From Desulfobulbaceae bacterium (lineage in GTDB: Bacteria; Desulfobacterota; Desulfobulbia; Desulfobulbales; Desulfobulbaceae), in NCBI GenBank assembly GCA_023544645.1, contig JAMJFO010000021.1:1-50415 (forward strand): a stretch of DNA of 50,415 nt, read 5' to 3'. Positions 7,026 to 15,048 of the stretch are shown here, piece by piece; position 1 is the stretch's first letter; each line of letters opens with the position of its first letter. The translations under genes and the position numbers were made by a program. The notes beneath the pieces were generated by a model. The model made no database searches, was not told the origin of the DNA, and was given only the letters and a program-made list of their open reading frames with translations.

Positions 7026-9149
7026 ATGGAAAACAAAAAAAGCAACATCCCCAAAAGCAGCCTGTTTCGACTTGTCACTCTCTTTGCGGCAGCCTTTCTG
7101 CTGCTGGGCAGGGGAGGCCCCGCTGCCGAAGCCGCGGGCCTGCTCGTCGCCGATGGCGGTTTCGGCGGCGTACTCGAAATTGTCGAACATGACGTTCAGG
7201 TAACAATTAACAATGGCATTGCGGTGACCCAGGTCAACCAGGTTTTTCTCAATAAGGAAAACCGGCAGGTTGAAGCCCTGTATACCTTCCCGGTGCCGAA
7301 GGGAGCCTCTGTTTCCAACTTCAGCATGTGGATCAATGGCAAAGAGATGGTGGGCGAGGTGGTGGAAAAGAAGCGGGCCCGGGAAATCTACAACAGCTAC
7401 AAGCAGCAGAGAAGGGATCCGGGCCTGCTGGAACAGACAAGTTACAAGACCTTTGAAATGCGGATATTCCCCATAGCGCCCAAGGCCGAACAGCGGGTGC
7501 AGGTCACCTATTACCAGGAACTTGATTTCGACCATGACTGGGCGACCTACGTGTACCCCCTGGCAACCACGACCAGGGCCCAGGTAGACAACCGGGTGAG
7601 CGGCCGCTTCAGCGTGTCGGCAAACATCAAATCGGTTGTTCCGATCACCGCTGTGCAGAGCCCCAGTCATGGAGACGCATTCCTGGTGGTCAACCATACC
7701 GACAACTACCATGAGGCAAGCCTGGAAAACCGTGACGGCGATCTTGCCCGTGACGTTGTGCTTGCCCTGCAGGTGACCCGGCCGGTCACCGGAATGGATA
7801 TGCTGACATCGAAAACCGACGGCGAGGACGGTTACTTTGCCCTTACCTTAACGGCGGGCAAGGATCTTGAGAAAATTCAGACAGGCGGTGACTATGTCTT
7901 CATTCTCGACATCTCCGGCAGTATGGCCAATGGGGGAAAGCTCAATACATCGGTTCATTCCCTGGAGGCCTTCATCAAGGGCCTGGGACCTGACGACAGG
8001 TTTGAGGTCATCACCTTCAACAAGAGGCCGAACACCCTGTTCAATCAGTTGATGGATGCGGAAGAAGGCAATATCGCCAGAGCGGTTTCCTTTCTCAACT
8101 CCCAGGAGGCGCGCGGCGGCACCTCGCTGCAGCCGGCCATTGCGACCGCGTACAAGTACGGAACCGATGACCGCCCCTTGAACACGGTGATCCTGAGCGA
8201 CGGCATTACCGAGCAGGACGAGCGGCGCGTGCTCATGGATATGATTCAGTCGCGTCCGGCCAATGTCCGGGTATTCTGCATAGGTGTGGGCAACGACATC
8301 AACAGGTCCCTTCTCCGGCAGATGGCCGAAGATGCCGGCGGACTGGCCGCCTTTCTTTCCCGCGGGGATGACTTTGAGCGCCAGGCCAAGGCATTTCGCC
8401 GCAAACTCATGCACCCGGTGGCAACCAACCTGCAGATACGTGTTTCGGGAATCGACGTGTACGACGTTGAACCGGAGAAACTGCCCAATCTGTATCACGG
8501 CATGCCGGTGAGGATGTACGGCCGGTACAAGGGAAAAGGGGATGGACAGGTGGACGTCACCGCCGAAGTCAATGGGCGGCAAATTGCGACAACCGCGGAG
8601 CTCTCCTTTCCCGGCCGGAACGATGACAATCCGGAGATTGAGCGCATGTGGGCCTGGCACCGGATGGAGCGGTTGAAACGCAGGCACGAAATGAACAGCA
8701 ATCCAGCGCTTGTTGATGAAATAGTGCGTCTGGGCGAAGGATATTCAATCACCAGTGAATACACCTCGTTCCTGGTTCTGGAAAATGACGCCGAATACAA
8801 ACGCTGGAAGATTGAACGGCGCAATGCCTCGCGTATTGAACGCGACAGAAGCGCCCAGCTGCGTGTGCGCCGGGAACTGGAAGCGCTCCGCACAAAGGCG
8901 ATGAGCGAGATCGGCCCGGTGGAGAACATCAGCCCGGCCCAGGTCAAGCCGGCTCCGGTTGTGGCGCAGGCGCCCCGCAGGCCGGCCCCGCAAGCGCCTG
9001 CGCAGGCTTCGCCCCAGAATGCTCCTGAGCGCTCGCGCAGTTTTGATATGCCGCGATTCAGCGGCGGCGGCGCTATGGACCCGGTGAGTGCGCTCATCGG
9101 CATCGCCCTTGGCGGCGGCGCGCTTTTTGGCCGGAAAAAGAAAAAGTAG
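7026..9149 (+). CDS. VIT/VWA-domain exported protein with GlyGly-CTERM-like sorting tail
   Basis: A 707-residue protein with a signal peptide (FRLVTLFAAAFLLLG, cleavage near AEAAG). A VIT domain spans about residues 45-170 (TQVNQVFLNKENRQVEALYT, FPVPKGASVSNFSMWINGK). A VWA domain follows with the metal-site motif DISGSMANGG at about residue 295. A Pro/Ala-rich linker leads to the last 29 residues: SGGG, a hydrophobic segment and the basic end GRKKKK. That layout (glycines, membrane helix, basic cluster) is that of GlyGly-CTERM tails, which rhombosortases cut. A rhombosortase-like gene follows. VIT/VWA proteins are also the known targets of the proteobacterial dedicated sortase systems. The start at 7026 follows AGGAG. 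A sigma-54 promoter lies upstream and a MITE separates it from the rhomboid gene. Confidence 0.9.
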   Translation: MENKKSNIPKSSLFRLVTLFAAAFLLLGRGGPAAEAAGLLVADGGFGGVLEIVEHDVQVTINNGIAVTQVNQVFLNKENRQVEALYTFPVPKGASVSNFSMWINGKEMVGEVVEKKRAREIYNSYKQQRRDPGLLEQTSYKTFEMRIFPIAPKAEQRVQVTYYQELDFDHDWATYVYPLATTTRAQVDNRVSGRFSVSANIKSVVPITAVQSPSHGDAFLVVNHTDNYHEASLENRDGDLARDVVLALQVTRPVTGMDMLTSKTDGEDGYFALTLTAGKDLEKIQTGGDYVFILDISGSMANGGKLNTSVHSLEAFIKGLGPDDRFEVITFNKRPNTLFNQLMDAEEGNIARAVSFLNSQEARGGTSLQPAIATAYKYGTDDRPLNTVILSDGITEQDERRVLMDMIQSRPANVRVFCIGVGNDINRSLLRQMAEDAGGLAAFLSRGDDFERQAKAFRRKLMHPVATNLQIRVSGIDVYDVEPEKLPNLYHGMPVRMYGRYKGKGDGQVDVTAEVNGRQIATTAELSFPGRNDDNPEIERMWAWHRMERLKRRHEMNSNPALVDEIVRLGEGYSITSEYTSFLVLENDAEYKRWKIERRNASRIERDRSAQLRVRRELEALRTKAMSEIGPVENISPAQVKPAPVVAQAPRRPAPQAPAQASPQNAPERSRSFDMPRFSGGGAMDPVSALIGIALGGGALFGRKKKK

Positions 9150-9180
9150 CCTGAAGGCCGGACAACAGGCCGAGACGGTC

Positions 9181-9256
9181 GGGGTGAGGGGGCAGGGCTC
9201 CGGGAGCTGGTTTTTCCTTGCCCCTCATCCCGGCCTTCTCCCGCGCGGGGAGAAGG
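9181..9256. repeat. Nested GC-rich inverted repeats downstream of the VIT/VWA gene
   Basis: The arm at 9181-9196 (GGGGTGAGGGGGCAGG) pairs with 9216-9232 (CCTTGCCCCTCATCCCG). A second perfect hairpin, CCTTCTCC/GGAGAAGG, lies at 9234-9256. The second resembles the common CCCTCTCCC/GGGAGAGGG intergenic palindromes; another such copy is at 14997-15018. It may stop or slow transcription, but has no T-run. Confidence 0.6.
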
Positions 9257-9326
9257 AGTGGAAAAAATTGCTCCTGCCGGAACCAGATACATCATGGTGC
9301 GGGTCAATACCAATGCGGGTTAAGTA

Positions 9327-9485
9327 GTGTCCATCCAGAAACGGTCTTTTTGCCCGATCTCTGCGTTATGCTCAAAAAATTATCCTCGGAATATCACACA
9401 TATGCCTGCGGTAATTTTTTTCGCATGCCTCGGAGTCTGGCGCTTACCTGACCTCGAACAAAAATCCTCGTTTCTGGATGGACAC
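9327..9485. mobile_element. MITE family B, full-length copy
   Basis: A 159-bp element with terminal inverted repeats GTGTCCATCCAGAAACG, flanked on both sides by TA (TA/GTGTCC ... GGACAC/TA), the target duplication typical of IS630/Tc1-mariner elements. It has no coding capacity. A related copy, inverted and internally deleted, is at 47525-47609. Shared internal sequence includes CTTACCTGACCTCGAAC. Confidence 0.85.
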
Positions 9486-9519
9486 TAAGTGGTAATCACA
9501 AATTGATTAAGGTGCAGCA

Positions 9520-10194
9520 ATGAAATCATGCAAAACCAGCTTCGTCAGTTTCGGATCAAGACTGCCGGTTATCTCCATCTCCGTGGCACTCCTGTCGCTG
9601 CTGTTGTATTTCCGCAGCGATATTGCCCCGTACCTGCAATATGACCGCGTATTGATTGCCGATGGCCAGTTGTGGCGGCTCATTACCGGCCATTTTACCC
9701 ACTGGTCCTTTGACCATTTCCTCTGGTGCACCATAACCTTTATTGCCCTGGGGAGTATTTGCGAGCAGCTCAACAGGAAGGGATTTGTCATTTCGCTTGG
9801 TGCATCGGCATTCATCATCCCTGTTGTCAGCTGGCTTGCTGATCCCGGGATGCTTTTGTACCGGGGCCTGTCCGGCATCTGTTCAAGTGTTTTTATCGTC
9901 GGGGCAATGCTGATGATGCGAAAGGCGTTTGTTGACAGGGACTGGGCGAATCTGATTCTTCCCGCTGCCGCCGGTTTTCTTTTCTTCGGCAAAATTGTTT
10001 ACGAGTTCATCAGCGGCCAGGCCCTGTTCGTCCACAGCAGCGACATGTTTTCCCCGGTGCCGCTGGCGCATCTCGTGGGGGGCGTCATCGGTTTGCTGAC
10101 CGCAGCCTTTGTGGTTGTCAAGACCCGGAAGGGAGCCATTTACCCCGCTAGAGGGAAAGATCTCTCACGTACGCTCGAGATGTGCATAAAATGA
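9520..10194 (+). CDS. Rhomboid-family intramembrane serine protease, rhombosortase-like
   Basis: A 224-residue multi-spanning inner-membrane protein. The rhomboid dyad is intact: serine in YRGLSGI (about residue 118, GxSG) and histidine in PLAHLVGGVIG (about residue 184). The loop-1 motif LITGHFTHWSFDHFLW matches the short rhombosortase group, which cleaves GlyGly-CTERM tails. The gene directly upstream carries such a tail, supporting an enzyme/substrate pair. ATG 9520 has AAGGTG seven bases upstream. Its last ~17 residues (YPARGKDLSRTLEMCIK) are encoded by a repeat family C sequence, so the natural C-terminus may have been replaced. The stop codon lies inside a terminator hairpin. A generic rhomboid protease is the alternative. 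Confidence 0.82.
   Translation: MKSCKTSFVSFGSRLPVISISVALLSLLLYFRSDIAPYLQYDRVLIADGQLWRLITGHFTHWSFDHFLWCTITFIALGSICEQLNRKGFVISLGASAFIIPVVSWLADPGMLLYRGLSGICSSVFIVGAMLMMRKAFVDRDWANLILPAAAGFLFFGKIVYEFISGQALFVHSSDMFSPVPLAHLVGGVIGLLTAAFVVVKTRKGAIYPARGKDLSRTLEMCIK
10149..10182. repeat. Repeat family C, partial copy at the 3' end of the rhomboid gene
   Basis: AGAGGGAAAGATCTCTCAC followed by CGAGATG is shared with the copies at 15981-16050 and 16105-16174 (GGGAAAGATCTCTCACC ... TTCGAGATGACA). Here it lies in frame inside the coding sequence and supplies the C-terminal residues. Confidence 0.6.
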
Positions 10195-10226
10195 ATATTG
10201 TTTAAGCATTTTATGCACATCTTTTT
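10179..10226 (+). terminator. Intrinsic terminator of the rhomboid gene
   Basis: GATGTGCATAAAATG (10179-10193) and CATTTTATGCACATC (10207-10221) form a perfect 15-bp stem followed by TTTTT. The left arm overlaps the last codons of the rhomboid gene. Confidence 0.85.
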
Positions 10227-10316
10227 GTTTGATCATTGTTGTGCCGCAGCTCCGTGGGCAGGTAAAAATAAACAATATCAGCTAATTAGAAAGAATAATC
10301 CGCTGCGCCGGCGATT

Positions 10317-10332
10317 TGGCACGGAGTGTGCT
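10317..10332 (+). promoter_or_regulatory. Sigma-54 promoter upstream of the lipid-fusion gene
   Basis: TGGCACG, four bases, then GTGCT, with GG and GC 12 bases apart. The -24 box is perfect and the -12 box has one change, the same T-to-G class of deviation as in the VIT/VWA promoter. It lies 55 bases before the ATG at 10388. Confidence 0.7.
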
Positions 10333-10387
10333 TTTGGTAGGGCACATCACCAGGCATTTCAGAAAAATCACAAGGATCGAGGAAAAG

Positions 10388-13300
10388 ATGAAAACGAAAT
10401 CCAGCACCACAACCCATACGACCGGGGGCGACCGAACTTTTGCGGCCATGGCAGCCTCCTACTCCCTTGGCGTTTTCAACGACAATTTCTTTAAACAGGC
10501 TGCCCTGCTCCTTGCTATCGGGGCCGGCCTGACCCATTTGCAGGGGACTGCCACCATGGTTTTTGCCCTGCCGTTCATCCTTTGTTCGGCTTATGCCGGC
10601 TGGCTGGCTGACCGGTTTCCCAAGAAAAATATCGTGGTCAACGGCAAGGCTCTCGAGTTTGTTGCCATGCTTGTCGGGGCGGTGGGGATTATTACGATGA
10701 ACTGGTTCTGGATTATTGCCATGCTATTTCTCATGGGCCTGCAATCGGCAATTTTCGGACCGGCCCTCAACGGCTCTATTCCGGAACACTTTCCCGCCGA
10801 TAAAATTACCCGCATCAACGGCAGATTGAAAATGTTTACGACTCTGGGGATCCTCATCGGGATTGCCTGCGCCGGTATCGCCCTGGATTTTCGCTCGCCG
10901 GTATTTGCTGAGGTGCCCGCGGGGCAGATCCTGATTGCCTGTACGGTCATACTCATTTCCGCTGCCGGTCTCATCGCAAGCCTGGGGATAACTAAATATC
11001 AGGCTGCCGCGCCTGATAAACCCTTTCCATGGGCCGGACCGTTTCATTCGCTGCGCGATGTGTTCGCCCTCAGAAAAGATCCCCTCCTCCTCCTGGCAGT
11101 GCTCAGTGACGCTTTCTTCTATTTTCTCGCCGCGCTCGTTGTCCTGATCATCAATACCTACGGAATCGATCAGCTCGGTCTTTCCCGAACCGTTACCAGC
11201 ATGATGAGCGTCGCGCTCATGGTCGGGGTATCCCTTGGCGCTGTTTTCGCTTCCCGGATCGCCGACACCACAAACTGGACAAAAGTGCTTCTGCCGGGAA
11301 CATCCGGCATGGCCGCCGGACTTGCCGCGGCTGCCCTGTCTGTTTACGTTCCCGAAGAGCACAGGGTTGCCGCCCTTTTTGCATCATTTATCCTGACCGG
11401 GTTCTGCGGCGGTTTTTTTCTTATTCCGATCACCAGTTTTATCCAGGTGCGCCCGAAGGATTCGGACAAAGGCCAGGTCATTGCCGTTGTCGGATTCTGC
11501 TCGTTCATCGGCATCCTGCTGGCGGGCCGGGTATATACTGTTCTGGATGGACTGATGGCGCCCGGAACCATGCTGTTCTGCACAGGCCTGGCAAGTTTTG
11601 GCGCCGCGCTCATCCTCATGGTGCTGCTGCGGTGGAACAGCGCGGTTGTCCGAAACATCCTTCACCTGGTGATTCGCAGCCTGCTCCGGCTTCGCTATGA
11701 TATTGAGGTTGCCGGGTTGGAAAAGGTCGAAAAATCGAACAACGGCAGGGGAATCCTGTTCCTGCCCAACCATCCGGCATGGATCGATCCGGTGATCATC
11801 ATGACCATCCTGCACAGGAAGTTTCAACCACGGCCGCTTGCCGATTATGAGGAAACGAACAAATGGTATATCCGGCCGCTGATGCGACTGGTCCATGCCA
11901 TCAGGATTCCCAGCCTGGCTAAAAACGGCCGCGGGTCCAAAGATGAAATCACCAACGGCATCAACAGGGTTGCGGCCAGCCTGCGGGCGGGCGACAATGT
12001 AATCCTGTATCCGGCCGGAAGGCTGTATCGCTCGATGTATGAACAGCTTGGGGCCAAGAGCGCCGTGCATACCATCCTGGCAGAAAACCCCGGGCAGCGG
12101 ATCGTACTGGTCAGAACCGGCGGGCTGTGGGGCAGCAGTTTCAGCTGGGCTGACGGCTCCCCCCGCCTGTCCCGACGATGGAAAACCTATCTTTCCTTCG
12201 CCCTGGCCAATTGCCTGTTCTTTGGGCCCCGGCGTAAAGTTACCGTCGAGCTGGCGGAGCCGGTAGATTTTCCGCGCCACGATGACCGGATTACCATTAA
12301 TCAGGCACTGGAGCAATTTTATAATGTTGACGCGCTGCCCAACCTGCGGGTGCCCTATTTCTGGTGGCAGGGAAGTAATCCCATTGCCAGGCCGGACCCG
12401 GAAGATCAGGCTGTAGCGCGTGACCTTGCCAACGTGCCTGAATCGATAAAAACACAGGTGAAGGAGCACCTCCAGGAAGTTAACAAAATCACGGCCGTTG
12501 CCATGGAGGATAAACTGGCCGGGGATATCGGCATGGACAGCCTCGCACTCATGGAACTGGCCGCCTGGCTGGAAAAAGAATTCGGCATGCCCGTTGAAGA
12601 CCTGGAATCCATCCGGACGGTCGGCGATGTGGCGCTTGCTGCCTGCGGCCAGGGCATGGGAACCGGGGAAGAGAACAAACAGGCCGTTCATCCCGCGTGG
12701 TTCTGGGGTGATGCCCGAAAAGATCTCGCGCTGAGCGGGACTGAGTCCATCTGCCAGGCCTTTTTGCGCAAAGCAAAGGCCCACCCTGACAAAGCCATTG
12801 TTGCCGACCGGATCAGCGGCGTGAAAACCTATCGCCAGTTTGTCATGGCGACCATGATCCTGCAGAAGAAATTGGGCGCCATTGACAGCCCGAATCTGGG
12901 GATCATGCTTCCCGCGTCGGTGAGCGCCTCGCTCTGTTACTTTGCGGCCCTGTTTGCCGAAAAGACCCCGGTAATGCTCAACTGGACCGTTGGCGTCAGC
13001 CATATGAAACACTGTCTTAAAACCGCGGGTGTCACGCATGTTGTTACCGCTAAGGCGCTGGTGGATAAGCTGCGCGGGCAGGGCGTTGATCTGGCGCCCC
13101 TGGATGTTGAATGGATCTATCTTGAGGAGATGCGAAAACAGATCACAGTGGTTGATAAGGCAAAGGCAGTGATCGCCGGGTACACTTCCTGGTCATCACT
13201 GGCCAAAAGCAGGGCAGGCGATACCGCGGCCATTCTTTTTACCAGCGGATCCGAGGCCCGGCCCAAAGCCGTTCCCTTGAGCCACGCCAATATCCTTGCA

Positions 13301-14266
13301 AATCTGGAGGATTTCAACGCGGTTCTGTCTTTCAGGGAAAGCGACCGGCTCCTGGGTATGCTGCCGCCATTTCATTCGCTGGGCCTGGCCGGCAATATTA
13401 TCATGCCCCTGTGCCTCGGCCTCAAAACGACATATCATGCCAATCCGACCGAAGGCGGGATCCTGGCCAATCTCATAGAGCAGTACCGGTCCACGCTGCT
13501 CATCGGCACACCTACTTTTGTCAACAACATTCTCCGGGCGGCGAAACCCGATCAGCTTTCTTCCCTGCGTCTACTGTTCACCGGCGCTGAAAAATGCCCT
13601 GAATATGTGTACCGCCGCGTAAGGGAAGAACTGCCCGGCGCCGTTCTGTGCGAAGGATACGGCATCACCGAATGCTCGCCGGTGGTCAGCGTCAATACCC
13701 CTGCCGATCCTGTGCCGGAAACCATTGGCCGGATACTGCCGGGCATGGAGTACGCGATTGTCGATCCGGACAGCATGGATGCGGTTGAACCCGGCCGGCA
13801 GGGAATTCTTCTGGTGCGGGGCAGGAACGTTTTTTCCGGATACCTGGGCGTTGACGCTGCTTCGCCGTTTGTCGTCCATGACCACAGGAGCTGGTATAAT
13901 ACCGGGGACCTGGTTCGTGAGGACAGCAGTGGACTCCTTACCTTTTGCGGACGGCTGAAACGGTTCATCAAGCTCGGCGGCGAAATGATCTCCCTGCCGG
14001 CCATCGAGGCCGTTCTCCAGCAGCATTTTCCGGCCAATGAAGACGGCGATCCCGCCCTGGCCATCGAGGCCACCAGTGATGAGAGCCATCCGGAAGTCGT
14101 TCTTTTCACCACGTTGAGCATCGACCGGGAAGAAGTGAACGGGTGCATCCGCAAGGCGGGACTCTCCGCCCTGCACAATATCCGGCGTTTAGTGCGGATC
14201 CAGGCCATTCCCGTCCTCGGCACCGGCAAGATCAATTACCGTCAACTCAAGGCTGCTCTGGCATAA
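10388..14266 (+). CDS. MFS lysophospholipid transporter / PlsC acyltransferase / ACP / acyl-ACP ligase fusion
   Basis: A 1292-residue four-part protein. Residues ~15-420 are an MFS transporter like LplT, which flips lysophospholipids inward. Residues ~440-660 are a PlsC-type acyltransferase with the NHPAWIDP motif (HX4D, His ~462). Residues ~690-765 are an acyl-carrier domain with the phosphopantetheine serine in GMDSLALMEL (~718). Residues ~775-1290 are an AMP-forming acyl ligase (AAILFTSGSEARPK near 949, then EGYGITECSPV). In E. coli, LplT and Aas together re-acylate lyso-phosphatidylethanolamine; an MFS-Aas fusion is known, but a built-in carrier domain is not the usual plan. ATG 10388 follows GAGGAAAAG; an upstream start at 10316 would cover the sigma-54 promoter. 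A phosphatidyltransferase gene follows. Confidence 0.9.
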   Translation: MKTKSSTTTHTTGGDRTFAAMAASYSLGVFNDNFFKQAALLLAIGAGLTHLQGTATMVFALPFILCSAYAGWLADRFPKKNIVVNGKALEFVAMLVGAVGIITMNWFWIIAMLFLMGLQSAIFGPALNGSIPEHFPADKITRINGRLKMFTTLGILIGIACAGIALDFRSPVFAEVPAGQILIACTVILISAAGLIASLGITKYQAAAPDKPFPWAGPFHSLRDVFALRKDPLLLLAVLSDAFFYFLAALVVLIINTYGIDQLGLSRTVTSMMSVALMVGVSLGAVFASRIADTTNWTKVLLPGTSGMAAGLAAAALSVYVPEEHRVAALFASFILTGFCGGFFLIPITSFIQVRPKDSDKGQVIAVVGFCSFIGILLAGRVYTVLDGLMAPGTMLFCTGLASFGAALILMVLLRWNSAVVRNILHLVIRSLLRLRYDIEVAGLEKVEKSNNGRGILFLPNHPAWIDPVIIMTILHRKFQPRPLADYEETNKWYIRPLMRLVHAIRIPSLAKNGRGSKDEITNGINRVAASLRAGDNVILYPAGRLYRSMYEQLGAKSAVHTILAENPGQRIVLVRTGGLWGSSFSWADGSPRLSRRWKTYLSFALANCLFFGPRRKVTVELAEPVDFPRHDDRITINQALEQFYNVDALPNLRVPYFWWQGSNPIARPDPEDQAVARDLANVPESIKTQVKEHLQEVNKITAVAMEDKLAGDIGMDSLALMELAAWLEKEFGMPVEDLESIRTVGDVALAACGQGMGTGEENKQAVHPAWFWGDARKDLALSGTESICQAFLRKAKAHPDKAIVADRISGVKTYRQFVMATMILQKKLGAIDSPNLGIMLPASVSASLCYFAALFAEKTPVMLNWTVGVSHMKHCLKTAGVTHVVTAKALVDKLRGQGVDLAPLDVEWIYLEEMRKQITVVDKAKAVIAGYTSWSSLAKSRAGDTAAILFTSGSEARPKAVPLSHANILANLEDFNAVLSFRESDRLLGMLPPFHSLGLAGNIIMPLCLGLKTTYHANPTEGGILANLIEQYRSTLLIGTPTFVNNILRAAKPDQLSSLRLLFTGAEKCPEYVYRRVREELPGAVLCEGYGITECSPVVSVNTPADPVPETIGRILPGMEYAIVDPDSMDAVEPGRQGILLVRGRNVFSGYLGVDAASPFVVHDHRSWYNTGDLVREDSSGLLTFCGRLKRFIKLGGEMISLPAIEAVLQQHFPANEDGDPALAIEATSDESHPEVVLFTTLSIDREEVNGCIRKAGLSALHNIRRLVRIQAIPVLGTGKINYRQLKAALA

Positions 14267-14292
14267 TTCAGGATACTGACATGGAGGAAATC

Positions 14293-14979
14293 ATGAATAT
14301 TCAAGCGCATAACAGTACGAAGGCATTTGCGGGCGACAAAAAGGTCGGCAAATCACTGTTGACCCGGCCGGAAAATAAACTGAAACAGTGGCTGATCCCC
14401 GGAATTCCCCGGACCATTGAAACATACCATCTTACCATGGGGACTCTGGTGTGGTCCGCTGTCAATATTTTGATCGCATTTCATGTCCGCGATAATCCCG
14501 CCCTGCTGTGGGGAGTTTCGCTGATGATCGTCCTGCAGTATCTGACGGATCTCCTGGACGGGGAGCTGGGCAGGCAGCGGGAGACCGGACTTGTCAAGTG
14601 GGGGTTTTACATGGACCATTTCCTCGACTTTCTCTTCCTGTGCTCCCTGGTTTTTGTCGGGTACATGCTGGCTCCGGGCGGGACAGAGGCGTGGTGTTTT
14701 GCTCTGCTGGTAATCCTGGCTGCGTTTATGGTCAATTCGTTTCTCTCCTTCGGCGCTACAAACGAGTTTGAGATATATCATTACGGTTTCGGCCCCACTG
14801 AAATGCGGGTGGTCTTTATCCTCATCAATACCTTCCTGATTCAATTCGGCACGGCAAATCTTGACCTATTGATTCCGGCAACGGTGGGGATATGCCTGGC
14901 AGGATTGGTCATCCAGAGCTATCAGATTCATAGAAAGCTGTGGAATCATGATATGCGGGTGAAAAACGCAACAATGTAA
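14293..14979 (+). CDS. CDP-alcohol phosphatidyltransferase family membrane protein
   Basis: A 228-residue multi-spanning membrane protein with the CDP-alcohol phosphatidyltransferase signature D-x2-DG-x2-(A/G)R-x9-G-x3-D-x3-D, seen as DLLDGELGR, then GFYMDHFLD. The usual alanine of the AR pair is glycine; all metal-binding aspartates are kept. Such enzymes move a phosphatidyl or phospho-alcohol group from a CDP-linked donor to an alcohol. The acceptor cannot be told. ATG 14293 has GGAGG at 14283-14287; ATG 14281 in the same frame is the alternative. It begins 26 bases after the lipid-fusion stop and is very probably in the same sigma-54-driven transcript. Confidence 0.85.
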   Translation: MNIQAHNSTKAFAGDKKVGKSLLTRPENKLKQWLIPGIPRTIETYHLTMGTLVWSAVNILIAFHVRDNPALLWGVSLMIVLQYLTDLLDGELGRQRETGLVKWGFYMDHFLDFLFLCSLVFVGYMLAPGGTEAWCFALLVILAAFMVNSFLSFGATNEFEIYHYGFGPTEMRVVFILINTFLIQFGTANLDLLIPATVGICLAGLVIQSYQIHRKLWNHDMRVKNATM

Positions 14980-14996
14980 AAATATAAAGCACTACT

Positions 14997-15031
14997 CCCT
15001 CTCCCGCCCGGGAGAGGGGGCCGGGTTTTTT
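14997..15031 (+). terminator. Terminator-like CCCTCTCCC palindrome with T-run
   Basis: CCCTCTCCCG (14997-15006) pairs with CGGGAGAGGG, and TTTTTT follows at 15026-15031 after a short GC-rich spacer. It lies between the convergent phosphatidyltransferase and dehydrogenase genes. Confidence 0.6.
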
Positions 15032-15048
15032 GGGTTCGGGGATATTTA

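Noticed and set aside
7026-9149. LPXTG-type sortase target or PEP-CTERM protein
   Set aside because: No LPxT or PEP motif precedes the C-terminal helix; SGGG and a rhomboid neighbour fit GlyGly-CTERM instead.
9088-9327. Short plus-strand frames between the VWA gene and the MITE
   Set aside because: They cover intergenic palindromes and have no start signals.
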